Assembly (NCBI GenBank): GCA_958298945.1
Contig: OY282606.1
Coordinates: forward strand, 29,857,740-29,921,739
Source: Atherix ibis
Taxonomy: Eukaryota > Arthropoda > Insecta > Diptera > Athericidae
Reading direction: 5' to 3'
DNA length: 64,000 nt
Both the position numbers and the translations under genes were made by a program. The notes under the pieces are model-generated. The model worked only from the letters and a program-made list of their open reading frames with translations, did no database searches and had not been told where the DNA came from. Shown here piece by piece: positions 1-12,930 of this stretch (position 1 is its first letter; each line of letters begins with the position of its first letter).

Positions 1-433
1 TTGTTCAGTTTATGTGTAGCTTTATATTATTATTGCTGATATTCATTGTTAATTTCAAAAATTACTTTGTTTTGTATAAATTGCTAGAGAGATTGCAATA
101 AAAAAATTAGAATGAAACAAAAATTAACACTTCCATTAAGCCAGTAAGGAAAAAAATCATTAATATCATAATAGATGTGAGAAGGTTTTTCTAACTGACC
201 TCCCATCATAATTTGCCAATATTTTTGTTCTTGTAATCATCTGCTGACGAATCGAAATTAATATGACTAGTTAATTAAAATTAAAATGGGACTAAGAATT
301 TTTTAATTATTAAATTGTTACATACAAAATCATATACCATAGTTTATAGATTCATAGAAATAATCAAAATACAATAGATTTATTTGCTGAAATGCAGAAT
401 TATATTTAAAAATTTTGTTATTTTACCAAACAG
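1..433. other. AT-rich DNA, probable intron of the UBR1-like gene
   Basis: No coding potential or repeats recognised. If the 434-496 exon is real, this is upstream intron sequence. Confidence 0.4.
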
Positions 434-496
434 GAATTGTAGAGAATTTAGAACTGGAGACGCTGCTTCGAATAGTCAATTTGAATGGTGGACGAA
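434..496 (+). CDS. Possible upstream coding exon of the UBR1-like gene
   Basis: A 63-bp open stretch sits between an acceptor (ccaaacag, ends 433) and a good donor (gtaagc, 497). It encodes IVENLELETLLRIVNLNGGR and leaves one base, and the exon at 1227 needs exactly one base to complete its first codon. Phase match and splice signals support it; the short peptide is not recognisable on its own. The intervening 730 bp would be an AT-rich intron. Confidence 0.45.
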
Positions 497-1226
497 GTAA
501 GCATTTTATTTGAAATTAAATGAATTTTGTCCCAAATCACGCTTGGTGTGCTAACAACGTTTTACATTATTTCATGCTCCATTTATCATTTTAACTATAA
601 TTCCAATGTATAGAAATTCAATTGAAAAAAAAAAAATTGTTTGTAAATTAAACACTACTTTTCCTTATAACATCTTCGTAGAGAATTATATTGCAGAAAT
701 TCGATTTTGTGAATTAACAACTTAGACCAAAAAAAGCCAAAATAATTTCCATATCATCGATTAGATTTTTTTGGATTTTTATTCTAGATACGATCAATTA
801 TATTTGAATCCAATAAATAAATTTGTACGTATTAAAAATTATAAAAATGTTCAAAATTTGTAATTGTCTGTAAAAAATGTACTGTAAAGTCTCTTAACTT
901 AAAAAATTACATTCATAAACTTTGAAAAACAATTTTTCTGTGTCCTTTTCGTCTATTTATTTATTTTGTTAATTAATAGAAATGTTTTTATTTCAAAATT
1001 ATTTTCAATTTTTTTCAAACCGTATTTTACCTTTTATTAATTCTATTTTCGTTTCTGTAAATTAAAAAAAACTCCTTTAATTTTACTAATTTCAAAACTA
1101 TATTTGTTGAAATGAAACAAGTACTTTATATATATATATAAATACCTATAATTCCATTATAAAAATTTACAATATTATTATTATTATATATCTTTTATAT
1201 TTTGTGTATTGAATTTATTGATATAG

Positions 1227-4200
1227 CTCGGTGCAATTTCAATGAATCACTTGCAAAAACAGCAATTATAGACGTATTAGAAGAGTTCATTTGTGGTGAT
1301 AATCCACAAAATCTTCTTGAAAAACTGAAACTAGAAGGACATGCGCCATCAGTATGTGGTAGAGTTTTCAAAGTTGGCGAACCAACTTACAGTTGCCGGG
1401 AATGTGGAATGGACCCGACGTGTGTGCTATGTGTTAACTGTTTTAAACAGTCAGCGCATCGATATCATAAATATAAAATGTCAACATCGAATGGTGGAGG
1501 ATGTTGCGATTGTGGTGATATAGAGGCATGGAAAAAGGATCCGTATTGTGATGAGCATATTGTACGAACATATAATTTATATGATGATAATTTGAAAATG
1601 GTAATATTTTTTTTAATGGATTTTTTTCTTTAAATTTTACTTTTCAGAAAGGTAAAGAATTGACCGCAGAGAGCTCTGTTATAACTAGTCGAATGAAAGA
1701 TCGCTGTGAAATATGTTTTAAAGCCATTCTTAAGTATTGCGTGAAATGTTTAGAGATGGAGTCGAAAAGCAGCTCCGAATGTCTAGAGGATGAAAAAGAT
1801 GAAAATATATTTTGTACTGTACTTTATAATGATGAGAGTCACACATTTGAACAGGTAATTTTAGTTCAATATTTTAATAATATGTTGCTTATGAAATTCA
1901 ATTATTTTTGTATTTAAAGGTGATACAAACTCTAACAAAAATAGTTAAATGCCAGCAAAAAGATGCAATGGAATATGTATCAAGTATTGACCGAGAAGGT
2001 CGAGCAGTTGTAAAATGTGATAGTATTGAGGCATGTTCGGCTCTGAAGGAAAAGATTGAAAAGCAACAAATGCGTCCAATATCAAATGTGAATAAATTTG
2101 TACCCTTAAAGGTGTCCGTTTTGCATAAAAGTGCAGTATCGTGCCAACAGTTTGCTTTGCAATTGCTTACATGGTATGATAAAAAAAAAAAAGATTTTCC
2201 TTTTAGTTAGACAAAAAGTAATTGATTTATCTTTTGAAGGTTTCAAGAGTTTCTCTCAAGACATATTACATTTCGTGCAATATTCGCTAAAATCGCCGTG
2301 GATCATGAAAATCCTGAATATAATATTGGACATATACTGGAATACGATTGGAAACTTTGGAAAACAGCTCGCAGTTGTTGGCATCGTCTTTTAATATCGG
2401 GCATGCTGATGGAATATGAAAATAAAAAAATTCTCGCAATTGAATTTTCTAAACATTACTCAACAATAATACAAGACTTTATAAGAGATGATCACGACTA
2501 CGGTATATCGGTTGTATCTTTAAGTGTTCAGCTATTCACTGTACCGACTATAGCACACTATTTAATTGCAAATGAAAGTATTTTCTACAAGCTTGTACAA
2601 ATATTCTATTGGGAATCGATCGACAAATATGTTCAGAAAAAAACTCTTCACTTCGCTAAAAATACAACAAATCTAAATATTTTCAAGCGTGCCGCTTACA
2701 TTTTATACGACTTACGCTACATTTTAAGTTTTAAACCGGATGTTTGGACACAGGATCTACGAGATGGTTTTGTCGATGGTGTACAGGTTTTATTAAAGTT
2801 ATTGAATGTTATGCAAGGAATGGATGCAGTTAGTCGACAAACTGGCGATCATATGGATTATGAACCAGAATGGGAATCAGCCTTTAATTTGCACATCAAA
2901 TTGGCTGGTGTTATATCACTAGTTTTGGAATGGTGTAGCACGGATAAAGAGGTCTTAAAGAAAGTTTATCAAATGGTTATTCGTAATTTAAATGAGAACG
3001 AGTTTATTGTATCAGAGGCTAAAGTAAAGGAATTGAGTTTGTCTGGCCATGTTGCCAGATGCCAGATGTATGATGTTTCGTCACAAAGTGTTTCAATTCA
3101 TTTACCGTTGTCGCGTTTCTTTGCGGGCGTTTATTTACATTTGGGAAAATTCGGCCTAAACTTTGATAATGCGACAACGATAACTAAACGGACACCAGAG
3201 GAAATAATAGAACCTGTCCTCTGTACACAGACTATGATAGGTCAGGTGCACGCTGGTATGTGGAGGCGAAATGGATACTCTCTTTTGCATCAACTTTATT
3301 TCTATAGAAATGTTAAGTGTAGAGTGGAAATGTTAGACAGAGACATTGCTGCACTTCAGATTGGTGCTGCACTGATAGAAAGCAATCAATATCTAATTCA
3401 TATACTAAATAAATTTGATTTGCTCGGATGGGTATCACCAACATACGAGACATCTAGTACTAATAATACTGACGATGAATGTGGCCGTAAATTGAATATG
3501 ATTGACGAATTTCTTGAGTTGCTTATTGTCATAATTGGTGAACGGTATGTGCCCGGTATCGGAGATGTTACGGATGAAGATCATGTCAAAAAAGAAATTA
3601 TTCAGCAATTATGTATAAAAAGTTTCTCGCACTCGGAATTGAGCCGATCGTTATCCGATACAAATAATGCACCTGTATTTGAAGATGTTATTGAATCCGT
3701 GGCCGTTTTTACGAAGCCGTCAAAAGCTGGTGTTAAAGTTGTTTACGAACTCAAAGAAGAGTTCTTCGAAGACTACAATATGTATTTCTATCATTATACA
3801 AAAGAGGAACGATCAAAATCTGAAGAGTCACAACGTCTTCGGCGTAAAGCGAAGGAACAGTTAGTCTGTTGCCCACCACCAAAACTTCCCAAGTTAACCG
3901 ATGGATTTGTGTATGTTTTATTATTAAGTTTCTATAGTAAAAATTTGTTACTATTATTATCGAAATATTCTATAGATCTATCGCTAATCTGTTGCAATGC
4001 GATGTTATGCTTACGATTGTAAAAGTAGTCCTCGAACGAGCACTCGACTTAACGGCAAAAAGTTTCGCAGAAAGTCATTTACAAAAGGTAATTTTTCCAA
4101 TATTTCAAATTAATTTTCTTGCTTAATTTGTTTCTAATTTTATAGATTTTACACTTAATCGGATATGGATTACAAGAAGAAGAATCAAACAATTATCCAT

Positions 4201-6833
4201 TTTTGAGCTTCTACGATAGAGCAGTGAATTACGGAATTTTACAACTTTTGGAAAAACTCACTACTAGTGCAAGAGTAATTATGGTTCTTTGTTAATTAAG
4301 ATTTAGTAGATGTTATTTCTGAATTTGGCATTTACAGCGATTATTTAATATATTTGTTATTCTATGTTGCATTTATTTATATTATTATGGCAATAATAAT
4401 TCACAGGTCGAAACACATCGCGACTTTATAATATGGGTAGTGAAAAAGTTTAAAGAACTTCAACCGAAAGTGAACAGCGATGGTGGTGAAATGGAGAGTG
4501 AGGAGGTTAATCAACCGATGACAACAGCAGAGGCAGAAAAATATGAAAAGGAGGAACGAGCTAGATTGGCGGCAGACAAACGAGCAAAAATTATGGCACA
4601 GATGGCGAAAATGCAAAATAATTTTATGAAATCAAATGCGGAATTGTTTGCAAGTACGAGCGCGCATGCTACGTTTGCGGAGAATATGGACTGGCAAGAA
4701 GAGGCATCAAATGAATTCGAACCAAGTCAAACAGTTGCATGCCTCGGTCCTAGGCGGAAATTCCAGTCACTTGAGGAAGAGACATTTAAATGCATACTCT
4801 GTTCAGAAGATTGCGTAGTTAACAAAGATGGACCTTGTTTAATATATTCTGCGTTTATACAAAAGTCTAAAGTATTGCTCGCACCCGATCGTGAAATTTT
4901 ACCATCTCCATATATCGCAACATGTGGTCACGTAATGCATTATCCATGTTGGAAGGAGTATTATGAAATTGAAATTGCCAAAGAAACTCGAAGGCCGAAT
5001 AGGAATCGTAACGCAAATAATCTAATGGCGGAGAAGAAGGAATTCTTATGTCCATATTGTCGATGTCTATGCAATGCCATCATCCCAGTTACGCCAGCGC
5101 TGTCTCTTTTCTGTTCACCAATACCAGGACCAAATGAGATTGAGTCCGATGGTGTTCTGGGCTACGATATATGGGTATCAATTATGCAGGATTATCTTAA
5201 TGTTCTTTATGCATTGGAGCAGAAGTGTGATTTTAGTGAAGATTTCCGCGATAGCAAAACCCAATTTCCTGATATTGAAGAAATTGTTCGGAAACATACT
5301 AGCTTAGAGAAATTCACCACGTTGTGTAGACCACAAAAGTACATTAATATTGATTCGGAATGGTTGAATGCGATGAAAGCATTTATGTCGGCAGCGCAAC
5401 GTGTTTCACCTTATCCATACACAGCTGTCGATACGGAACCATTTCTGATTTTATGGAATGCATGCTCTTATACAATACAATCATTGGAAATGCAACTGCG
5501 GGCTATTGACAAGCCATTCAAGAAGCATCTGTCAATACAACATTCAAGTTGTTTAAGTGGTTTAATTCGAGTCTGTGGAATGCTTGGTGTCTGTGCAGAT
5601 GCGGACATAGCTGAAAAATTGCTAATACATGTACGTGGTGTACTTGAAACTGTTTTCCAACATGGTGGACCGTCAATTGTTGAGTGGGATGCTTTCAACA
5701 TACTAACATCGCTTGTTTTTATGTTTCCTGCTGTTATGTATGCTAGCGACAAGTCAATTGTGATACCAAGCGGCAGTAATCTTGAATATTATTTCCTTCA
5801 GCTAATGTTTTTGGGAAATATTGCAAAAGCGATTGTACTCTATCGCACAGATGATACTCCATATATGGACGTTGATGCTTTAGATGACGAATATTCGAAC
5901 AACGAAGAAGGTCGCCGTGGTAGCAATTCAAAGGAATCACAGGGAATCAATATTGTAGCGTTTTATGAAAAATACAATTTAGAATTGAAAGAAATACGTG
6001 CTGCAAAGGATGCGGATGATGAAACTCAATCTTTGCCTTTGACAACAGCAACTTACAGACGTTTAATCGATCACATCAAGGACGAAAGCATCGTATTTTT
6101 GAGGTGTTCATGTTTACTTTTCCATTTCATGACAGATACTGATTTTCCAGAGCAGTTCAATGAAGTAAACGGTCACACGTTCGAAGCAATGTGCAATTAC
6201 CTTGGGCTTAATATCGATCTTGAGACATACTTTTCTCCAGATAGTGTTTTTCTACCATCGATGGAGAAATTTGCCTGCCATCCAGATATTATAAATTATG
6301 ATCCAATTACAAAAAATAAGGCTAATGGTAAACCGTTTGATATTGTACCGTGTGTATCACCTGTACGACAATTGGTCAGTCTACCAGACGACTACAGTGA
6401 CCTGATAAATAGTGTATCTGATTTTACTTGTCCAAACAACGGAAAAGAGGAATCAAGGAATCCAAGTATGTGCTTGGTTTGTGGAAAAATACTATGTGCA
6501 CAATCATACTGTTGTCAACCTGAGCTAGAGAAATCAACTGTCGGTGCCTGTACACATCATGCACACTATTGTGGTGCTGGCGTTGGTGTGTTCTTACGTA
6601 TCCGTGATTGTGAAATTCTTCTCTTGGGTTTCAATAAAGGTGGCTTCGTATCAACACCATATCTGGATGAGTATGGAGAAACTGATCAGGGCTTACGACG
6701 TGGTAATCCGTTAAGACTTTGCCGTGATCGTTACAATAAACTAAGTCGACTATGGCTAAGTCATGGCCTTCATGAGCAAATAGCAAGACTTAATGAGAAT
6801 ATGAATAGCGGAATGCAATGGCTGTATATGTAA
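1227..6833 (+). CDS. Ubr1: UBR1/UBR2-type N-recognin E3 ubiquitin ligase, 5' end outside window
   Basis: RING-type ubiquitin ligase of the N-degron pathway that binds destabilising N-termini and ubiquitinates the substrate. Exons I can join in phase: 1227-1600, 1648-1854, 1920-2173, 2240-3910, 3976-4087, 4146-4274 and 4407-6833, about 1,723 codons, all with GT-AG introns of 47-132 bp. The acceptor at 2240 is chosen because it rebuilds a Trp codon; the alternatives at 2207 and 2211 give stops. Domains in order: UBR-box zinc finger (about 1355-1558, CGRVF...SCRECG...CCDCGD); ClpS-like N-domain with QVHAGMWRRNG (about 3240-3280); a Lys/Glu-rich helical stretch; RING-H2 from CILC to CPYC (about 4789-5060); C-terminal Cys/His-rich cap with CLVCG...CGAGVG and YGETDQGLRRGNPL (about 6469-6720). 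Family members are about 1,750-1,820 residues, so roughly 50-100 N-terminal residues lie upstream. Domain order and motifs are seen; the Ubr1 name rests on flies usually having one UBR1/2-like gene. Confidence 0.95.
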
Positions 6834-8400
6834 ATTATAAGTTATAAAAAAACGGAAATGGTGTTGCTAATGTAATGAGATGAAATTAGATACATACATA
6901 TACACAAACAAACGTAATTATCTTTTTATTCGAAAATTTTTAATTATTTTTATTAAGAACAGAAGCAAAAGGAAACAAAATAGACAAAGTTATTGAAATA
7001 TAATATCACAAATAATCCAATTAATATGAATTTAATTCAAAATGATCGCATATTATGAAAAAAGAAAAAACAAGAAAAATAAATACATACAATAGTTAGG
7101 TGGATGAGTTTTCTGAATTTCAGGTGATAATTTCGTTTATATTTTTTAAAATATATTTTTACAAAATGCATATATTAAATAGTGATGATGAAAAATGATC
7201 AAATAAAAATATTTCTTCTTATCCAAAATAATAATGCAATACTGATAGTTGTCAAGTTATTTGAATAAAATCTTTCGCTTTCGTTTTCTTCTTTTTTTTC
7301 ATCCCATCTCTTATATATTTAGAAATTTTAATTGTAGGTGTACAATAATAGGAAAATATTTTTAATTGTTATCTTTTGAAGAAAAAAAAATAGAAAAAAA
7401 AAACGAATTTCATAAATCGAAATCGAATATAAATGTTTTTAGTAAATTATAATGGAAAATGTAATAAATTTCTACTTTACCATCTCATAATATTAAATTG
7501 GTTATATGATGCGTAGTACAACATTGTAATTGTATTGTTTATTATAGAAAAGAAATCCTTTTAGCACCATTAAGAAAAATATATCTCATTCAAATCATGG
7601 AAACTGTAATAAATAAAATCATCTCTTTGGCTTAGTTAATGCTCTTTTATTATAGAACTTTAGGCGTTTTTTCTTCTTAATTAATTTTCAATTTTTTCTT
7701 ATACATTCATTGTTTTGTTAAATATATATATATAAAATTAAAAAAAAAACAAAAAAAAACATATATATATATATATTCATATTAAAGTCGAATAAGTAAA
7801 AACATACATATATGGATAGAGAAATTGTAAATAATTTATACTTCAATTTGTTTGTTAATTATTAAAAGAAAAAAAGAAAAACGTTTATTTTTTTCAAAAA
7901 AAAAATATTTTAATCTCTATGTATACATAAAAATTGAATGCATAAGCGTGTGTTTGAAACATGTATAATTATATAATTAAGTTATGAAACAATTCTATAT
8001 AAATACATTTAAATAAATAACTAAATAATAACATAATAAATAAATAAATATATACGAAAATTAAAAGGTAAACTGTAATAAAACAAAGAATATAAGCTAC
8101 TTAATAGAGATTAAGCAAAAAATCATCTTGTTTAAATAAAGAATTTCAAAAAAAAATCAAAGCTATCCAAATAAACATAAAAATGAGAAAGATCAGTTTT
8201 AAAAAATGAAACTTATTTAAAATGTTTAACATCTATTTAAAAGTTGAAATATAATTTGACTGATATTAAATTGATTGTTCTTTAAATTAACTATTGTTCC
8301 TCCATAGTGTAAATTATTTTCAACACAAAACAGGCTTCGGCATCAGTCTTTTCATCACATTTTATTTCACTCCGCATAAGTCTTTTCATCACATTTTATT
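6834..8400 (+). other. 3' UTR and downstream spacer of the UBR1-like gene
   Basis: Extremely AT-rich, with A and T homopolymers and TA runs (about 7722-7735 and 7762-7776). Many AATAAA hexamers occur on the + strand, e.g. near 7079 and 7203, so the cleavage site cannot be fixed. No ORF of note. Confidence 0.5.
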
Positions 8401-8408
8401 TGACATTG

Positions 8409-8592
8409 AAGACGAGCCAAAACACGTGCAAGCAAAGCAGCTGTCAAAAATTAACTGAACATTCAAAATGGCCGAACTTCTCGGCATAAGTGAGAGACAT
8501 GAGTACCAACATAACGCCACAAAAAAATCGAAAATCGAATATACGTAACCCGCGGAAATTCAAAATTCGCGATACTTTTTGAACAGACCTCG
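8409..8592 (-). mobile_element. M2 mariner terminal fragment
   Basis: Holds only one end of an M2 element: the 5' leader (reading - strand) and the terminal repeat, whose outermost bases on the + strand are TTTTTGAACAGACCTCG followed by TATA. It matches the right end of the copy ending at 10284 closely. About 175 bp of flank after it is also shared with the flank after 10284, so this is part of a segmental duplication rather than an independent insertion. Confidence 0.85.
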
Positions 8593-8766
8593 TATATTCC
8601 TAAATAGCCTCATAGTCACGATGCAACGCAATGAATGATCCTCGGAGACTCTTGCCTTGGAGACCTTACATACAAACAAACAATATTGAATAGAGAAATG
8701 AGAGAACAATTACGAAAAAATATGTTCTCTTTTATTGAAATATAATTTAATACAATTTTTAACAAT
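8593..8766. repeat. Upstream copy of a duplicated unique flank
   Basis: Nearly identical to 10285-10457, including the stretch beginning ATTCCTAAATAGCCTCATAG and ending near a run of AATACAATTTTTAACAAT. Together with the adjoining mariner end the duplication spans about 360 bp (8409-8766 and 10100-10457). Identity is lost on both sides. Confidence 0.9.
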
Positions 8767-9368
8767 CCCATTAATTATTACATTAATAAATTACACTTAG
8801 AGAGTCTGCAAAAGTTTAATAAAAAGGTAAAATAATTTCTGTCAGTTTCCAAATCTTTCAAAGACTCAATCTAGGATTTCAAGACATTCTTAACCCGATT
8901 GGGCGTTGAACTTTTCTGCAAGAAGAAGACCCACAAACTCAGATGAGTCCGTACTAATAGAGGAGGAACTTATTAAATTATCCACAAATGAAGAGGATTC
9001 TTTTCTTACCAACATCAACAGAATAATATCAAAGACTCACTGTTGTCTACAAATACTAAAAATTGTGTCTTACTTTATTTTATTTAAAAAAATAAAAACA
9101 TTGCAATATGATAAGTTATCTATAAGTACCCTATCCAAATATTTTCAAAAAAATCCACTTAATTTCAAATTAGAAATAAATTAAATTTTTTTTTTTTAAA
9201 TTGGCCCAATTATGTTTGGAGTGCCTAATAAATTATATTTAAAATATCGTTTTCAATTAAATTTTTTATCGCAAATTAATATGTTACTAATCGTAGTTAA
9301 ATAGACCAGCAGAGCATATTGAATTATTAGAAGGCATTATCCAATTCATGGTTTAGAAAGTATTTAAC
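8767..9368. other. Spacer with an unrecognised open stretch
   Basis: A 92-codon open stretch (8906-9184, +) begins at a non-ATG codon and encodes an acidic segment (ESVLIEEELIKL) followed by low-complexity Lys/Ile/Phe sequence. No family recognised and no splice context, so probably chance or an old relic. Confidence 0.3.
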
Positions 9369-10284
9369 AGCTGTCAAACATCGCGAATTTTGAATTTCCA
9401 CGAGTTACGTATATTCGATTTTTTGTGGCGTTATGTTGGTATTCATGTCTCTCACTTACGCCAAGTTCGGCCATTTTGAATATTCAGTTAATATTTGACA
9501 GCTGCTTTGCTTGCACGTGTTTTGGCTCGTCTTCGATTTTTGCCCATTTTCGACCAAAAACCGCATTGCATTAACATTGCTAAGGAGCTGTTGGAGCAAA
9601 GCGAAGTTACTCTGGAGCAAAGCGAATTTGCTCCAGAGTGTCATAACTGGTGACGAATCATGGGTTTATGGTTATGACGTGGAAACCAAAGCTCACTCAT
9701 CCCAATGGAAGCTGCCGCACCAGCCAAGACCGAAAAAAGCGCATCAAGTTCGGTCGAATGTGAAGGTTTTGCTTACAGTTTTCTTCGATGTCAGGAGCGT
9801 GGTGCATCATGAGTTCTTGCCACAGGGTAGAACGGTCAATAAGGAATATTACCTGCAAGTTATGCGGAAGTTGCGCTAAGTAATCCGCCAGAAACGCCCG
9901 GATTTGTGGAAGAACAAAAATTAGGTTTGCACCATGATAACGCCCCTGTTCACGCATCGTTGCTTGTGAGCGAATTTTTTGGCCAAAAACAACACACTAA
10001 TAATGCCGCAGCCACCGTATTCCTGAGATCTGATCCCCTGTGACTTTTTCTTGTTCCCGAAACAGATTTTTTGATCCATTTTTTGGAATGGGTAAAAATT
10101 GATGACGAACCAAAACACGTGCAAGCAAAGCAGCTGTCAAAAATTAACTGAACATTCAAAATGGCCGAACTTGTCGGCATAAGTGAGAGACATGAGTACC
10201 AACATAACGCCACAAAAAATCGAAAATCGAATATACGTAACCTGCTGAAATTCAAAATTCGCGATACTTTTTGAACAGACCTCG
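9369..10284 (+). mobile_element. M2 mariner, rearranged non-autonomous copy with long inverted ends
   Basis: Both ends carry the same 5' leader of about 190 bp in opposite orientation (9369-9555 and 10075-10284), instead of the usual 28-30 bp repeats. Between them lies part of the transposase on the + strand: TGDESWVYGYDVETKA (about 9646), VFFDVRSVVHHEFLPQG, a degraded HHDNAP..HAS region (about 9935) and PQPPYS (about 10010). The N-terminal DNA-binding domain is missing and a stop follows at 9877. The junction of transposase with inverted leader is near 10064 and recurs near 62380. Confidence 0.85.
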
Positions 10285-10457
10285 TATATTCCTAAATAGC
10301 CTCATAGTCACGATGCAACGCAATGAATGATCCTCGGAGACTCTTGCCTTGGAGACCTTACATACAAAAAAACAATATTGAATAGAGAAATGCGAGCACA
10401 ATTACGAAAAAATATGTTCTCTTTTATTGAAATATAATTTAATACAATTTTTAACAA
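10285..10457. repeat. Downstream copy of the duplicated flank
   Basis: Direct repeat of 8593-8766; see that entry. Differences are few substitutions such as GAGAGAAC against GCGAGCAC. Confidence 0.9.
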
Positions 10458-11278
10458 TTTCATATAATTTACATATGTAACATACGTATAAATTGTTAAG
10501 TAAAATACTTTAATGGAAATAATTTTATAATTGACTATTTTGAATAGCCATCATTTTTTTATTAGAAAAAAATGCTTATTTCAAGTTTTTAATTTTTGTT
10601 TTTTTAAATTAAGTTTTTGTTTGTTGTTGAAACTGATTCAATAATAGTGCATAAGTTTCGTAATTTTTATTATAATAAATAGTTCACAAGCATTGAATTC
10701 ATTTTATACTATTATTATCAATAATAGTTATTTTTTTACTTTATTTTTTTAGATAATAATAATAATTATTATTGTATTTTTTTAGTTGATCTTATACAAT
10801 TGTTGATGCTATAACTTATGGCTGAATATAACTTTAAATTTATTAAATCACAATTTATTTACATTAATAAATTCTATTTAAATTTTTACAAGAATAATAT
10901 ATCTTTTATGTTATTTTATTATGAAGCATTTTTAATTAAAATATCGACTCATATTAATGATTAAATAAAGAAAATTTTGAGTCAAATATTTATAGGAATA
11001 TTCAAAAATATTCAACATTCAATATACAATAATATTTATAGTATATCGAAAAATGTACTTTTGATAAGTAGGAAAAATTTTTGTTTCGATTTTTTTTAAT
11101 TTAAACTAAATTTAAAAGATATAAATAGCATTTGAATAAAAAAGCTTATTGAAATATTCTATGTGACCATAATGTGAATGTTCAGTTTTTAAGATAAATA
11201 TTTTTTTTTTCAAATTTAATATTTCTAAAATGGGAAGCTATAATATTTTTCTTGCGTAATTTTCATTTTACTGTATCT
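10458..11278. other. AT-rich spacer
   Basis: Very AT-rich with T homopolymers and ATT/AAT runs near 10751. Nothing else recognised. Confidence 0.5.
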
Positions 11279-11306
11279 CTTAGATTGAAGAGCTACTGGT
11301 TAGGCC
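11279..11306. repeat. Isolated terminus of the 8-bp-TSD inverted-repeat family
   Basis: CTTAGATTGAAGAGCTACTG followed by GTTAGGCC matches the ends of the elements at 11980 and 24221. No partner end is clearly attached to it. Confidence 0.6.
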
Positions 11307-11348
11307 CTTTTCATCGCTGTTCCTTGTACATATAGGTTGCTAAAGATT

Positions 11349-12630
11349 TATTCAGTTTGTGCGTCGAAAAAAAATTCAGATTTTTATTCAAATTTTATTT
11401 GATTATATTGCTTAAACTTCGCCATTATGCATAAAATGAAACATTATTATAGTCAGGAGCAAATGATTGCTCCCTGACTTCTTGCAGGACTCGATCCTTT
11501 TTAGATAATTTTTCATAACTTCGCGCTGTAATTCGGCAATTACTTGACGGATGTTAGTTTTTAAATGTGCCGTTTTGTTAAAGCTACATATGTGGTTCAG
11601 ATTGAAATCTTTAAGTTGAGGCCAAAAAAGTCAGTAACGGTCTTCCCTTCTTAATTATCAAAGAAATATGGGCTAATGGCCTCTTCAGACCAAAATGCAT
11701 AACAAACAGTCGCTTTTCGCGGATACAATTGCTTCTCTACAATCTGTTGTAGATTTTCGGAGCTCCATATATAATAATTTTGCTTATTGACGTATCATCC
11801 AAACGAGAAATGAGCCTCCTCATTATTCTTAAGCGGCGAAACGTGGCTACTGGAGAATCACCACATTTGTAGAAAGTCCATATTTAGACCATAATGAAAA
11901 ATGGCAAACTTTATGCAAAGCCAATGTTAATCTAAATGCTATATAATGTTTAATAACTATCAAATAACTGAACTATACTCTTAGATTAAAGAATATCTGA
12001 ATTTTCGTATATCTATACGAATTTTTCTGTTTGGATTATTGCAAAAGCGGCGTAAAAATCGTACTGCTTGCATATATTTTTGTAGATTTTTTTATATAGA
12101 CATGAAACTCACTAGTTTTCGTTATAGAAATTTATTGAACTATAAAAGCATAATTAAAATTTCATTTTAAATCACTCTCTCCAATCAAAAATTAAATTTA
12201 AACACGACAGAAGGCAAGATTTTAATTTTTTTTCCAATCTTCTGGTATTAAATGCAATTGTATTTTAGGTTTATTATTTATTTTGTAAATATCAATCAAA
12301 TATCAAGCGCCTCAATTTTGTAGACTTTCGGAAAGTTTTAAAACACGTCATTCTCCATGAAATGGTAGCAAACCCGAAATAATATTTAACGCGAAGTGAA
12401 AGTATATGTGTAAGTGCGGTTTTATTAAATTTTAAATAGTTTACGAACAAGTATAAATTAATACATTTGTACACGTATAAATAGTTTTATTCTTCACGAC
12501 AATAAACAGTATGTGCGTTCTTACCGAATATATTCTCGAAAAAATTAGAATAGAATTTTTATGTAGAGGCCTATCCAGTTCTCCTATAATCTGAAGACTG
12601 TACTTTCAGAACTACAAAATAGATAACTGT
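11349..12630 (-). mobile_element. DD41D (rosa-like) mariner relic interrupted by a non-coding element
   Basis: Left end TTATTCAGTTTGTGCG and right end after 12604 (TTTCAGAACTACAAAATAG) resemble the family ends TTATCCAATTTGTGC. The - strand carries decayed C-terminal transposase (11480-11600) and, further 3' on the + strand, the complement of the SDEAHF region near 11800-11850. Internal deletions and stops throughout. The 617-bp element at 11980-12596 sits in its right terminal repeat. Confidence 0.7.
11980..12596. mobile_element. Non-coding TIR element, 8-bp target duplication (copy A)
   Basis: Begins CTTAGATTAAAGAATA and ends TCCTATAATCTGAAG (inverted, imperfect). Flanked by ACTATACT (11972-11979) and ACTGTACT (12597-12604), an 8-bp target-site duplication with one mismatch. 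The flanks together rebuild the terminal repeat of the surrounding DD41D relic, which confirms the insertion. No ORF. Internal sequence (about 12235-12360) matches 25250-25400 in inverted orientation. Confidence 0.8.
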
Positions 12631-12639
12631 GCATAATTT

Positions 12640-12930
12640 ACTCCTATCGGCGATAAGTCGAACAACGTGCAAATTTATGTGTAGAATTGGTTGTGTAGAT
12701 ATGATCCCAACTGACATCTAGTTTTTCTAATGGAAATTTTCTGAATTTCAAAATTCTAAGTAATTATCTAAATTCACTTATACCATATATTTCAAAGAGA
12801 TTGTTATTTATTTATATAGACTTTTAAAGAGTTTTGAAACTCCACTTTTTATGAAAGTGGTAGCATACCGAACACCGAGCATATTTAAGCTTTGTTTACA
12901 TTTTGAATTTTAATATTTGGGAAAGTTGAA
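12640..12930. repeat. Partial second copy of the 8-bp-TSD family
   Basis: 12694-12780 matches the reverse complement of about 25440-25530 (TCTAATGGAAATTTTCTGAA), and 12820-12880 resembles 12327-12395 of copy A (AGTTTTGAAACTCCACTTT, GAAAGTGGTAGCA). Ends not found. Confidence 0.55.

Noticed and set aside
2174..2239. Acceptors at 2207 or 2211 for the fourth joined intron of the ubiquitin ligase
   Set aside because: Both give an immediate stop after the donor at 2173; 2240 restores TGG and continuous homology.
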